From Rikenellaceae bacterium (GTDB lineage Bacteria > Bacteroidota > Bacteroidia > Bacteroidales > UBA932), in assembly GCA_900769385.1 (NCBI GenBank), contig CAAGGO010000367.1, positions 1-16,309 of the forward strand: 16,309 nt of DNA. The letters run 5' to 3'. The translations under genes were made by a program, and so were the position numbers. Positions 1 to 8,445 of the stretch are shown here, in pieces. Each line of letters opens with the position of its first letter. The stretch's first letter is position 1. Under the pieces are notes generated by a model, which worked only from the letters and a program-made list of their open reading frames with translations, was not told where the DNA came from and did no database searches.

Positions 1-699
1 ACAAGAGCAAATCTTCGATTCGTGGTTTCTGTGGCAAAGCAGTATCAGAATCAGGGATTGAGTCTTCCCGATCTTATCAATGAGGGTAATCTTGGACTGA
101 TCAAGGCTGCAGAAAAGTTTGATGAGACCAGAGGTTTCAAATTTATCTCATACGCAGTATGGTGGATCAGACAGTCTATCCTTCAGGCGCTGGCTGAGCA
201 GTCAAGAATTGTAAGATTGCCTTTGAACCAGGTAGGTTCACTCAATAAAATAAACAAGGCACTTCAGAAATTTGAGCAGGAAAATGAGCGTATGCCTTCA
301 CCGGAGGAGTTGGCGGACATTCTTGAGATACCTAGAGAGAAAATTGCTGACACTTTGAGGGTATCGGGAAGACACGTCTCTGTGGATGCCCCTTTTGTGG
401 ATGGTGAGGACAACAGCCTTTTGGATGTGCTTGTAAACTCGGATTCTCCAAATGCAGACAGAGGCCTTGTAAATGAGTCATTGAACAAGGAGATTGAGAG
501 AGCATTGTCTACCCTTACTGAGAGGGAGAGGGATATTGTGAAGTATTTCTTTGGAATTGGAGCCCAGGAGATGACTTTGGAGGAGATTGGTGAGTATTTT
601 GGACTTACCAGAGAGCGTGTTAGACAGATTAAGGAGAAAGCTATCAGAAGATTGAGACATAGTGCAAGAAGCAAATTGCTCAAGAGTTATCTTGGGTAA
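1..699 (+). CDS. rpoD: RNA polymerase primary sigma factor RpoD (5' truncated by window edge)
   Basis: This is the principal sigma-70 factor that directs RNA polymerase to housekeeping promoters. The frame is open from base 1, so the gene starts upstream; 232 residues are visible, and a Bacteroidota RpoD is about 285-290 residues, so roughly the first 55 are missing. A GTG at 22 is internal and not a start. Visible parts in order: region 2 with [12 protein letters not shown] and the core-binding/-10 recognition stretch [19 protein letters not shown], region 3 (about residues 85-130, with [12 protein letters not shown]), and region 4 with the helix-turn-helix [20 protein letters not shown] near the C-terminus. 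There is no large non-conserved insert or region 1.1 in the visible part, as is usual for the compact Bacteroidota sigma. Its partner promoters in this window have the matching TTTG / TAnnTTTG form. The next gene is 53 nt downstream and I see no clear terminator between them. Confidence 0.96.
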   Translation, partial: TRANLRFVVSVAKQYQNQGLSLPDLINEGNLGLIKAAEKFDETRGFKFISYAVWWIRQSILQALAEQSRIVRLPLNQVGSLNKINKALQKFEQENERMPSPEELADILEIPREKIADTLRVSGRHVSVDAPFVDGEDNSLLDVLVNSDSPNADRGLVNESLNKEIERALSTLTERERDIVKYFFGIGAQEMTLEEIGEYFGLTRERVRQIKEKAIRRLRHSARSKLLKSYLG

Positions 700-752
700 T
701 TTGCCTTTGTGCATTTCTGAATATTAATCTATTTACAAATACAATTTAACCT

Positions 753-2855
753 ATGAAAAAAGTACTATTATCTCTACTATCAGCAGGGGTATTGTTCGCG
801 TCGTGCTCACAGCAGAAGAATGAGAACCCTTTGTTGCAGGAGTGGAATACTCCTTATGGAATTCCTCCATTTGAGCAGGTTCAGCCAGAGCACTATTTGC
901 CTGCATATAAAGCTGCTATGGCAGCTGAGTTGGCTGAGATTGATGCAATTGTAAACAATGCAGAGGAGCCGAACTATGAGAATACAATTGAGGCTTATGC
1001 TAATTCAGGTGAGCTTCTTTCAAATGTTTCTGCTGTTTTCAGCAGCGCAAACGGTGTTAAATCAAACCCTGAGTTGCAGGCTGTAGCTAAAGAGCTTTCA
1101 CCTCTTCAGAGTGCACACAGCAGTGCAATCCGTTTGAACGACAAATTGTTCCAGAGAATCAAAGCAGTTTATGAGAAAAGAAACGAGCTTAATCTGAATG
1201 CAAACCAGATGAGAGCCGTTGAGGAGATTTACAAAGGATTTGAGAGAGGCGGTGCAAACCTTCCTGCAGAGCAGAAAGAGGAGCTTAAAAAAATCAACGC
1301 GGAGATTTCTGCATTGCAGTTGCAGTTCTCACAGAACCTTTTGAAAGAGACAGCTGCCTTCACTTTGGTAGTAGAGAAAGAGGAGGATTTGAAAGGTCTT
1401 ACAGAGGATCAGATTGCTGAGGCAGCTTCAAGAGCTGCAAAAGCTGGTCAGGAGGGCAAATGGTTCTTTGGTCTTGATAATCCTAGCATTATGCCTTTCC
1501 TTGCAAATGCAGAGAACAGAGAGCTTAGAAAACAGATCCTTGAGGCTTACTTGAACAGATGTAACAACAACAACGAGAATGACAGCAAGGATGTTATCAA
1601 GAAACTTATTGATTTGAGACTTAAGAGAGCTCAGATTATGGGTGCTAAAAGTGCTGCTGAGTATATTTTGGTAGACAGAATGGCCAAAACTCCAGAGGCT
1701 GTTTACAACTTGTTGGACCAGATCTGGACTCCTGCACTTAAAGCTGCCAAAGCTGAGGCTGATGATATGAAGAAAATCATTGCCAAAGAGGGTTCAAACA
1801 TTCAGTTGGAGGCTTGGGACTGGAGATTCTACGCTCAGAAAGCAATGAAAGAGAAATTCAACTTGAGCGAGGCTGAGATGGCTCCATATTTCCAGATTGA
1901 CAACGTAAGGGAGGGTGTATTCCACGTTGCAAACAAATTGTTTGGCCTTACTTTCAAAAAATTGGAGAATGTTCCACTTCCTCACGCAGAGGCTGAGGCA
2001 TTTGAGGTATTTGACAATGACGGTACTGTAACCGGTATTGTATTCTTTGATATGTTTGCAAGACCTGGTCAGAAGAGATCTGGTGCATGGTGTGGCAGCT
2101 TCAGAGGCCAGTCTTACAAAAATGGCGAGAGAGTTCTTCCATTGGTAACTATCTGCGGTAACTTTACAAGACCTGTAGGTGACAAACCTGCTTTGCTTAC
2201 AACTGACGAGGTTGAGACTTACTTCCACGAGTTCGGTCACGGTTTGGCTAGCTTGTTGAAAGATGTGAAATACAAAGGAATGGGCGGTTATCCAAGAGAT
2301 TTCGTTGAGCTTCCTTCACAGATCAACGAGCACTGGGCATTTGAGCCAGAGGTTCTTAAAGTATACGCTAAACATTATCAGACTGGCGAGGTAATTCCTC
2401 AGGAGTTGGTTGACAAGATGGTTAAAGCCGGCAAATATGGCCAGGGCTTTGCAACTGTTGAGTATCTTGCAGCTTCATACCTTGATATGGACTACCACGT
2501 GCTTACTGAGATCCCAGCTGATCTTGATGTAGAGAAATTTGAGGCTAAAGTGTTGGGTGACAGAGGTATTCTTCCTCAGATCCCTTCAAGATACAGAAGT
2601 ACTTATTTCAACCATACTTTCAACGGCGGTTATACTGCAGGTTACTACAGCTACATTTGGGCTGAGGTTTTGGATGCTGATGCTTACGATGCATTTGTAG
2701 AGACTGGTGATATCTTCAATCAGGAGGTTGCAAACAAATACAGAACCGAGATTCTTGAGAGAGCCGGTGAGGAGGATGCAATGAACCTTTACATCAACTT
2801 TAGAGGTAAAGAGCCTGGAATTAATCCGCTACTTAAAAATAGAGGCTTGAAATAA
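753..2855 (+). CDS. dcp: M3 family zinc metallopeptidase lipoprotein (peptidyl-dipeptidase Dcp type)
   Basis: This is a 700-residue peptidase of family M3A, close in length to E. coli Dcp (about 680), which removes dipeptides from peptide C-termini. The zinc site is explicit: H492-EFG-H496 (HExxH) with the third ligand E519 in RDFVELPSQINEHW, the usual M3 arrangement. The N-terminus is a lipoprotein signal: Lys-Lys, a hydrophobic stretch and the lipobox LFAS-C18. The mature protein should therefore be lipid-anchored in the envelope, unlike the cytoplasmic E. coli enzyme. After Cys18 comes SQQKNEN, which only weakly resembles a Bacteroidota surface-export signal, so periplasmic versus surface location is open. 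The ATG at 753 is fixed by the signal peptide. Glutamate is encoded almost only by GAG, which suggests good expression. The gene stands alone and ends at an intrinsic terminator. Oligopeptidase A is a related alternative; the family is certain, the exact specificity is inferred. Confidence 0.93.
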   Translation: MKKVLLSLLSAGVLFASCSQQKNENPLLQEWNTPYGIPPFEQVQPEHYLPAYKAAMAAELAEIDAIVNNAEEPNYENTIEAYANSGELLSNVSAVFSSANGVKSNPELQAVAKELSPLQSAHSSAIRLNDKLFQRIKAVYEKRNELNLNANQMRAVEEIYKGFERGGANLPAEQKEELKKINAEISALQLQFSQNLLKETAAFTLVVEKEEDLKGLTEDQIAEAASRAAKAGQEGKWFFGLDNPSIMPFLANAENRELRKQILEAYLNRCNNNNENDSKDVIKKLIDLRLKRAQIMGAKSAAEYILVDRMAKTPEAVYNLLDQIWTPALKAAKAEADDMKKIIAKEGSNIQLEAWDWRFYAQKAMKEKFNLSEAEMAPYFQIDNVREGVFHVANKLFGLTFKKLENVPLPHAEAEAFEVFDNDGTVTGIVFFDMFARPGQKRSGAWCGSFRGQSYKNGERVLPLVTICGNFTRPVGDKPALLTTDEVETYFHEFGHGLASLLKDVKYKGMGGYPRDFVELPSQINEHWAFEPEVLKVYAKHYQTGEVIPQELVDKMVKAGKYGQGFATVEYLAASYLDMDYHVLTEIPADLDVEKFEAKVLGDRGILPQIPSRYRSTYFNHTFNGGYTAGYYSYIWAEVLDADAYDAFVETGDIFNQEVANKYRTEILERAGEEDAMNLYINFRGKEPGINPLLKNRGLK

Positions 2856-2878
2856 TCTGAAGATTATTGAGATACATT

Positions 2879-2914
2879 AGGGCTTGGGAGAATTCCTGAG
2901 CCCTTTTTCTTTTT
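2879..2914 (+). terminator. Rho-independent terminator after the M3 peptidase gene
   Basis: The arms AGGGCT (2879-2884) and AGCCCT (2899-2904) are exact complements. The stem continues inward through TGGGA/TCCTG, with two G-T wobbles, to a four-base loop GAAT. A T-rich tract (2904-2914) follows at once. It lies 24 nt after the stop codon of the peptidase gene. Confidence 0.88.
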
Positions 2915-2942
2915 GGGATGGAGCTATTTTTTTGTAACTTTG
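2912..2942 (+). promoter_or_regulatory. Bacteroidota-type promoter for the Na+/alanine symporter gene
   Basis: TTTG at 2912-2915 and TAACTTTG at 2935-2942 (consensus TAnnTTTG) are separated by exactly 19 nt, the same spacing as the rRNA promoter in this window. The start codon of the symporter lies 34 nt downstream of the -7 element. The -33 element begins inside the T-tract of the upstream terminator, so the two signals are packed without spare DNA. Confidence 0.8.
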
Positions 2943-2976
2943 GACGCTTATTGAAAATTCTAAAATTTAACCATAT

Positions 2977-4356
2977 ATGAGTGACTTTTTTGCTTCGTTA
3001 GGGCAGGGTATAACTGCTGTCAGTGATTTTGTCTGCGGATATCCGCTGTTTTGCCTTCTAGTTGGAGGTGGCTTGTACTTTTTGTTGTATTCCGGCTTTG
3101 TTCCGTTGAGGTATTATGGTAAAGCCATCAAGTCATTGAAGTCTGATGATAATCAGGCAGACGGTCAGATCAGCTCTTTTGAGGCTCTTGCAAGTGCCAT
3201 TGCTGCTACTGTAGGCATGGGTAACATTGCAGGTGTGGCAATTGCATTGTCAATTGGTGGCCCTGGTGCTATATTCTGGATGTGGGTAAGCTCAATTCTT
3301 GGAATGGCTACCAAATTCTTTGAGGGTACCCTTTCTGTAATGTACAAGGGAAAGGATGATACCGGTGAGGTTCAGGGTGGCCCTATGTATATGATTTTGT
3401 CGGGATTGGGTCCAAAATGGAAACCATTGGCTGTTTTCTTCTCAATTTCAGGTTTGATTGGTACTTTGTGCATCATGCAGTCAAACCAGTTTACAGAGGC
3501 AATCACCTCAATCTTCTTTACACCTGAGCAGAATACTGTAACACTAAGATTGATCATTGGTATCATCATTACAGTAATTGTTGCCTGTGTGGTGTTGGGA
3601 GGTATCAAAAGAATTTCAAAGGTTGCAACCAAAGTTGTACCTGCCATGGTTATAATGTATTTCCTTTTGGTTATGTACATTATCCTTACCAATTTGAGTG
3701 AGGTTCCTGGTGTGTTCGGTGCAATTTTTACAGATGCCCTTACAGTTAAGGCAGGTGTTGGTGGCGGTGTTGGAGCATTGGTTTCAATAGCCCTTATAGG
3801 TATCAGACGTGCAGCTCTTGTAAATGAGGCAGGTGTTGGTACAGCTTCAATGATGCACGGCGCTTCAAAGAACAATGAGCCTGTAAGGGAAGGTTTGGTT
3901 GCAATGATTGGCCCTTCAATTGATTCAGGTCTTGTATGTACACTTACTGCAATAGCAATCCTTATCCAGAGGGATGTGCTTCCTTTAGGTAACGGTATCA
4001 GCGGTTCAATGGCCGGTTTGAGTGTTGCTCTTCAGGCTTTTGATGCTTCTATCCCTGGTTTGGGTAAATACCTTCTGTTGACTATGCTTTTCTTTTTTGC
4101 ATTTTCAACAATGTTCTCTTACTCTTATTATGGCCAGAAATGTACAGGCTTCCTGTTTGGTGCCAAGTATTCAAAGTATTACAATATCTTCTTCCTTTTG
4201 ATGTTGGTTGTTGCAGCTGTCATTCCTTTGCGTGCGGCTGTAGGTCTTATAGACTTGGCTTATGCCCTGATGGCATTCCCTACAATGTTCACTTTAATGG
4301 TTCTGTCTCCTAAAGTGAAAGTGGCAATGAAGGAGTATTTTGCAAAAAACAAATAA
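2977..4356 (+). CDS. Sodium:alanine/glycine symporter (AGCS family)
   Basis: This is a polytopic inner-membrane carrier that takes up alanine or glycine with Na+ (sometimes H+). Its 459 residues match the usual 440-490 of the AGCS (alanine or glycine:cation symporter) family. The family signature is present: FEALASAIAATVGMGNIAG at residues 68-86, then GGPGAIFWMW (94-103) and GMATKFFEGTLSVMY. Later come QGGPMYM, a glycine-rich GVGGGVGALVSIALIGIRR segment and NEAGVGTASMMHG. About ten or eleven hydrophobic segments are visible. The ATG at 2977 is preceded by an AT-rich leader without a purine-rich Shine-Dalgarno, normal for this phylum. It has its own promoter (2912-2942). The next gene, argS, starts 49 nt on and may be partly read from the same transcript. 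Whether alanine, glycine or D-alanine is the main substrate cannot be told from sequence. Confidence 0.95.
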   Translation: MSDFFASLGQGITAVSDFVCGYPLFCLLVGGGLYFLLYSGFVPLRYYGKAIKSLKSDDNQADGQISSFEALASAIAATVGMGNIAGVAIALSIGGPGAIFWMWVSSILGMATKFFEGTLSVMYKGKDDTGEVQGGPMYMILSGLGPKWKPLAVFFSISGLIGTLCIMQSNQFTEAITSIFFTPEQNTVTLRLIIGIIITVIVACVVLGGIKRISKVATKVVPAMVIMYFLLVMYIILTNLSEVPGVFGAIFTDALTVKAGVGGGVGALVSIALIGIRRAALVNEAGVGTASMMHGASKNNEPVREGLVAMIGPSIDSGLVCTLTAIAILIQRDVLPLGNGISGSMAGLSVALQAFDASIPGLGKYLLLTMLFFFAFSTMFSYSYYGQKCTGFLFGAKYSKYYNIFFLLMLVVAAVIPLRAAVGLIDLAYALMAFPTMFTLMVLSPKVKVAMKEYFAKNK

Positions 4357-4373
4357 TTGATTGAATGATATGG

Positions 4374-4387
4374 TGGAGGAAACTCCA
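4374..4387 (+). other. Small GNRA-capped hairpin in the argS 5' region
   Basis: TGGAG (4374-4378) and CTCCA (4383-4387) form a perfect 5-bp stem closed by a GAAA tetraloop. It sits 18 nt before the argS start. No T-tract follows, so it is not a standard terminator. It could be a transcript-processing or stabilising element, or chance; the function is unknown. Confidence 0.45.
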
Positions 4388-4405
4388 GTTTAAAAATATA
4401 AAAAG

Positions 4406-6187
4406 ATGAATCCGGAAATTTTTATAAGCAACATAGCAAAAGATGCCGTTAAGGCTTTGTACGGTGTAGAGGTTGATGACAAACTTATACAGACCCAGGC
4501 AACCAGAAAGGAATTTGAGGGTGACATTACCCTTGTTGCTTTCCCGTTGCTTAAAATGAGCAGAAAATCTCCTGAGGCTACAGGTGCTGAGGTAGGAGAG
4601 TACATTAAGGCAAACGAGAAATATGTGGAGAACTACAACGTTGTTAAAGGTTTCCTTAACATCAAGTTGTCTGAGGAGTTCTGGAAAAACACTTTCTCTG
4701 AAATTTGTGCAGCTGAGAACTACGGACAGCTTCCAGCTACCGGCAAGAATGTGATGATTGAGTTCTCATCTCCAAATACCAACAAGCCGCTTCACTTGGG
4801 TCATATCAGAAACAACCTTTTGGGTTGGTCTGTTTCAAGACTGTTGGAGGCAAACGGACATAATGTAATCAGAGTAAACCTTGTGAACGACCGTGGTATC
4901 CACATCTGCAAATCTATGCTTGCATGGTTAAAGATGGGTAATGGAGAGACTCCTGAGTCATCGGGAATAAAAGGTGACCATTTGGTAGGAAAATACTATG
5001 TTGCTTTCAGCAATGAGTTGAAAAAACAGACAAAGGAGCTTATTGGGCAGGGTGTTCCTGCAGAGGAGGCTGAGAAGCAGGCTCCAATCCTTAAAGAGGC
5101 CCAGGCTATGTTGGTGAAATGGGAGCAGGGTGATCCTGAGGTTGTGGAGTTGTGGAAGAAGATGAACGGTTGGGTTTATGAGGGATTTGACAAGACTTAC
5201 AACCGTCTTGGAATCTCTTTCCACAAGACATATTATGAGTCACAGACATATCTTCTTGGAAAGGCTTTGGTTCAGGAGGGTTTGGCAAAAGGTGTATTTG
5301 AGACACACGAGGATGGTTCTGTATGGTGTGACCTTACTGCAGACGGCCTTGACAAGAAACTTCTTCTTAGAGGAGACGGTACTTCAGTTTATATGACCCA
5401 GGATTTGGGAACTGCACACCAGAGATTTGCTGAGCATACTTTGGATGAGCATATTTATGTTGTAGGAAATGAGCAGAATTATCACTTCCAGGTTTTGAAG
5501 CTTATCCTTAAGAAATTGGGCTTTGACTGGAGTGACTATATCTACCACTTGTCTTATGGTATGGTTGAGTTGCCTGAGGGTAAGATGAAATCAAGGGAGG
5601 GAACTGTTGTGGATGCAGATGATCTTGTACAGGATATGTATTCTACAGCAAAAGAGACCTCATTGGCTCTTGGCCGTTTGGATGATATGCAGGATGCAGA
5701 AAAAGAGGATTTGTTTGAGATGATCGGTCTTGGTGCTTTGAAATACTTTATCCTTAAGGTAGATCCTAGAAAGACAATGTTGTTTGATCCTAAAGAGTCA
5801 ATTGACTTTAACGGAAATACAGGTCCTTTCATCCAGTATACCCACGCACGTATCAAATCAATCCTCAGAAAGTGTGTAGAGCGCGGTTATGCTCCTGCAG
5901 TTTCTGCAGAGGGAACATTGCTTCCTAAAGAGATTGAGATCATTAAGATGCTAAACATTTACCCTCAGAGGGTTAAAGAGGCCGGTGATGCTCATTCTCC
6001 AGCTGTTATTGCAAACTATGCATACGATTTGGCTAAGGAGTTCAGCCAGTATTACCACGATACAACTATCCTTAACGAGGAGAACGGTGTGTTGAGAGCC
6101 CAGAGACTTGCATTGATTGAGGTTATTGCAAAAGTGCTTGTAAATGCAATGGACATTTTGGGTATCAGATTGCCTGAGAGAATGTAA
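4406..6187 (+). CDS. argS: Arginyl-tRNA synthetase
   Basis: This cytoplasmic class Ia synthetase charges tRNA-Arg with arginine using ATP. Its 593 residues are typical for bacterial ArgS. In order: an N-terminal Add-1-like domain for the tRNA D-loop (about 1-105); the catalytic Rossmann domain opening with EFSSPNTNKPLHLGHIRNN, where H130-LG-H133 is the HIGH motif; NDRGIHICKSM, typical of ArgS; and GKMKSREG (392-399), the KMSKS-like loop, here with the lysine-containing form K393-M-K-S. The C-terminal anticodon-binding domain (about 465-593) includes FIQYTHARIKSILRK. No motif is missing. The start is the ATG at 4406, where the N-terminal family alignment begins. The stop codon TAA shares its last base with the ATG of the next gene (TAATG), so argS and the radical SAM gene are probably translationally coupled. 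Upstream lies a small hairpin at 4374-4387 but no clear promoter. Confidence 0.98.
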   Translation: MNPEIFISNIAKDAVKALYGVEVDDKLIQTQATRKEFEGDITLVAFPLLKMSRKSPEATGAEVGEYIKANEKYVENYNVVKGFLNIKLSEEFWKNTFSEICAAENYGQLPATGKNVMIEFSSPNTNKPLHLGHIRNNLLGWSVSRLLEANGHNVIRVNLVNDRGIHICKSMLAWLKMGNGETPESSGIKGDHLVGKYYVAFSNELKKQTKELIGQGVPAEEAEKQAPILKEAQAMLVKWEQGDPEVVELWKKMNGWVYEGFDKTYNRLGISFHKTYYESQTYLLGKALVQEGLAKGVFETHEDGSVWCDLTADGLDKKLLLRGDGTSVYMTQDLGTAHQRFAEHTLDEHIYVVGNEQNYHFQVLKLILKKLGFDWSDYIYHLSYGMVELPEGKMKSREGTVVDADDLVQDMYSTAKETSLALGRLDDMQDAEKEDLFEMIGLGALKYFILKVDPRKTMLFDPKESIDFNGNTGPFIQYTHARIKSILRKCVERGYAPAVSAEGTLLPKEIEIIKMLNIYPQRVKEAGDAHSPAVIANYAYDLAKEFSQYYHDTTILNEENGVLRAQRLALIEVIAKVLVNAMDILGIRLPERM

Positions 6188-7908
6188 TGATGGAGAAAGG
6201 GAGCTTTATACCAACCTCCAAAAAGGAGATAGATGCTTTAGGATGGGACTATATAGATGTTATCCTGTTTACGGGTGATGCGTATATAGACCATCCCTCT
6301 TTTGGTACCGCAGTAATTGCAAGGGTCCTTCAGAGCAATGGATACAGGGTTGCAATTGTGCCGCAGCCAAACTGGAGGGATGATTTGAGGGACTTCAAGA
6401 AACTTGGAGAACCAAGGTTGTTCTTTGGTGTGAATTCAGGTGCAATGGATTCCATGGTGAACCATTATACTGCTGCCAAGAGATTGCGTAGCAATGATGC
6501 CTATACACCTAATGGAGCGCCGCAGATGCGTCCTGACTATGCTGTAAAGGTTTATTCTAATATCCTTAAGAAGCTGTTCCCATATACTCCTGTTGTAATA
6601 GGTGGAATTGAGGCCTCATTGCGCAGGTTTACCCACTACGATTACTGGCAGGACAAACTGCTGCCATCCGTATTGGTGGAGAGCAAGGCAGATTACCTTA
6701 TCTATGGAATGGGAGAGAGGGCAATTGTAGACCTGGCACGCCATATAGAGGAGGGAAACTGGGAAGACAAGAACAAACTGCGGCAGGTTGCCTGGTTGAG
6801 TGATGAAAAGCCACAGGATGCTCCCGACAGAATTTTCCTTCATTCCTACGAGAAATGCCTGAAGGACAAAAAGGCATTTGTGGAGAATTTCAATGTAATT
6901 GAAACAGAGGCCAACCGAATGGTTGCCAGACAATTGATAGAGCAGGTAGGCAACAAGTACCTGTGTGTGAATTCACCTTATCCGTTGCCAAGTGTGGAGG
7001 AACTGGATTCATACTATGACTTGCCATATACCAAGCTTCCGCATCCCCGATACAAGGGAAAACATATCCCTGCATACGAGATGATAAAATTCTCCATCAA
7101 CACCCATAGAGGCTGTTTTGGAGGATGCAGTTTCTGTACAATAGCTGCGCATCAGGGAAAACATATCCAGAGCAGAAGTGAGAGGTCTATCCTTGAAGAG
7201 ATAGAAAAACTGAAATCTTTGGAGGGTTTTGCAGGCAATATATCCGATTTGGGTGCCCCTACTGCAAATATGTACGGAATGTGCGGCAATGACTTTTCTG
7301 TATGTCAGAAATGCTTCAGAAAGAGCTGTCTGTATCCAAAACGTTGTCCAAACCTCAATAACTCTCACAGGAGGCTTATAAAGCTTTACAAGAGTGTTGC
7401 CCAGATTAAAGGAATAAGGAATGCATACATTGGAAGCGGTATAAGATATGACCTTTTCCTGGATGAAAAAGGATTTCTTGACAGCTCGTCAAAACCTTAT
7501 TTTGAGGAACTTGTTATACGTCATACCAGCGGCAGGCTGAAGGTGGCTCCGGAGCATACCGAGCAGAGCGTCCTCGACCTTATGGGCAAGCCTTCATTTG
7601 CACTGTTTGAAAGGTTGAAGCGGGAATTTGACAAACTGGTAAGGGATAAGGGTCTCAGATATCAGATTGTCCCTTATTTCATCTCATCGCATCCGGGATG
7701 TACTATGAAGGAGATGGAAAATCTGGCTTCAAACAGGGCTTTGAAAGGGGTATATACAGACCAGGTGCAGGATTTTACTCCAACACCCATGACCAGGTCA
7801 TCTGCCATGTACTATGCCCAGATGGATACCAAAACCTTCAAGCCTGTGTTTGTGGAGAAAAATGCAGAGCGTAAAAAGATGCAGAAATCTTATTTTTTCA
7901 ACAAATAG
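6187..7908 (+). CDS. YgiQ family radical SAM protein (UPF0313)
   Basis: This is a radical S-adenosylmethionine protein of the widespread YgiQ family; the reaction is not established. The 573 residues divide into an N-terminal cobalamin-binding-like region (about 20-190, with IVPQPNW and VVIGGIEASLRR) and a radical SAM core. The 4Fe-4S motif is CX3CX2C: C310, C314, C317 in RGCFGGCSFCTIAAHQGK. A second Cys cluster follows at C366, C373, C376, C381 and C387; this is known in the family and could hold a second metal centre. LKVAPEHTE and DQVQDFTPTPMT near the C-terminus are also family hallmarks. Two ATGs in a row (6187 and 6190) can serve as the start; the first overlaps the argS stop by one base. 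Context with argS suggests co-expression but gives no functional link. It is intact, with normal base use. Confidence 0.93.
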   Translation: MMEKGSFIPTSKKEIDALGWDYIDVILFTGDAYIDHPSFGTAVIARVLQSNGYRVAIVPQPNWRDDLRDFKKLGEPRLFFGVNSGAMDSMVNHYTAAKRLRSNDAYTPNGAPQMRPDYAVKVYSNILKKLFPYTPVVIGGIEASLRRFTHYDYWQDKLLPSVLVESKADYLIYGMGERAIVDLARHIEEGNWEDKNKLRQVAWLSDEKPQDAPDRIFLHSYEKCLKDKKAFVENFNVIETEANRMVARQLIEQVGNKYLCVNSPYPLPSVEELDSYYDLPYTKLPHPRYKGKHIPAYEMIKFSINTHRGCFGGCSFCTIAAHQGKHIQSRSERSILEEIEKLKSLEGFAGNISDLGAPTANMYGMCGNDFSVCQKCFRKSCLYPKRCPNLNNSHRRLIKLYKSVAQIKGIRNAYIGSGIRYDLFLDEKGFLDSSSKPYFEELVIRHTSGRLKVAPEHTEQSVLDLMGKPSFALFERLKREFDKLVRDKGLRYQIVPYFISSHPGCTMKEMENLASNRALKGVYTDQVQDFTPTPMTRSSAMYYAQMDTKTFKPVFVEKNAERKKMQKSYFFNK

Positions 7909-7917
7909 GAAAAAACA

Positions 7918-7948
7918 TTTTTTTATAAGAAAAATTGCACTATAATTG
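7918..7948 (+). promoter_or_regulatory. Possible promoter of the acidic-tail small protein gene
   Basis: TATAATTG at 7941-7948 matches seven of the eight letters of the -7 element TAnnTTTG, with one T replaced by A. TTTT at 7918-7921 sits 19 nt upstream in the place of the TTTG -33 element. It lies about 50 nt before the ATG at 8000, a normal leader length. An in-frame TTG at 7946 lies inside this element and is therefore unlikely to be a start codon. Confidence 0.4.
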
Positions 7949-7999
7949 CATCTACAAACAAATATAACTGGATTTTTAAAACTTATAATAAGAGAGATT

Positions 8000-8356
8000 A
8001 TGGCCGCAAAAACTTCAACAAGGGCACAGAAGAAGAGAGCAGTTGTAAGTTATGCAAATATGTCACCAGAGCTGGCTGCTGCGTTCAAGGAAAAATATCC
8101 TAAAGGATATGCAGATTATATGGGAGATTTGTTTAAGGTTGACAAGCCTGACGGTTCATTTTTTTATGCAGTTTCCGTTGAGATCCCAGACGCTATCTAT
8201 CTTGTGAAAATAGAGGTTAAGATTGATGATTATGATGATGTGGAAGAAGGATTGTTTGGAGGAGCAGATGGTGATGAGGATACAGGAGGAGAGGGTGGAA
8301 CATTCCCTGATGACGGAACCAACTCGTTTGGCGGAGACGATGATTCAGACGAATAA
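8000..8356 (+). CDS. Small protein with basic N-terminus and long acidic tail, function unknown
   Basis: I do not recognise a characterised family; similar small proteins may be conserved in Bacteroidales. The 118 residues have three parts: a basic N-terminus (1-13, with KKR at 11-13); a probable folded core (14-75) with SPELAAAFKEKYPKGYADYM and alternating hydrophobic strands FFYAVSVEI and IYLVKIEVKI; and a tail (76-118) in which 18 of 43 residues are Asp or Glu and none is Lys, Arg or His, broken up by glycines. There is no signal peptide or membrane segment, so it should be cytoplasmic. The ATG at 8000 is preferred over an in-frame TTG at 7946 because that TTG lies in the predicted promoter. 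It is a single-gene unit between its own promoter and a strong terminator. An acidic tail of this kind could mimic nucleic acid or bind a basic partner, but that is inference only. Confidence 0.8.
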   Translation: MAAKTSTRAQKKRAVVSYANMSPELAAAFKEKYPKGYADYMGDLFKVDKPDGSFFYAVSVEIPDAIYLVKIEVKIDDYDDVEEGLFGGADGDEDTGGEGGTFPDDGTNSFGGDDDSDE

Positions 8357-8374
8357 ATGAATTTACAGATATCG

Positions 8375-8410
8375 AAAAGGTGATGTGGTAAACACAGTCA
8401 CCTTTTTTTT
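8375..8410 (+). terminator. Strong rho-independent terminator after the acidic-tail gene
   Basis: AAAAGGTGA (8375-8383) pairs perfectly with TCACCTTTT (8398-8406). The stem continues as TGTG/CACA with one bulged G and a GTAAA loop, and an uninterrupted run of eight T follows (8403-8410). It begins 18 nt after the stop codon and separates this gene from the CLC operon. Confidence 0.92.
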
Positions 8411-8445
8411 ATTAAATTCGCAATGAATTAACTTATCTGAAAGCT

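Noticed and set aside
264..683. Long open frame on the minus strand inside rpoD
   Set aside because: It is antisense to the conserved sigma regions and encodes no recognisable domain. It is a shadow of the real gene's codon pattern.
675..709. Possible promoter for the peptidase gene (ATTG ... TGCCTTTG)
   Set aside because: The -7 element has one mismatch at the important A and the spacer would be about 23 nt instead of 19, overlapping the end of rpoD. The support is too weak to list.
7946..7999. N-terminal extension of the acidic-tail protein from a TTG start
   Set aside because: The TTG lies inside the predicted -7 promoter element, and the extra 18 residues do not resemble the rest. The ATG at 8000 is the better start.
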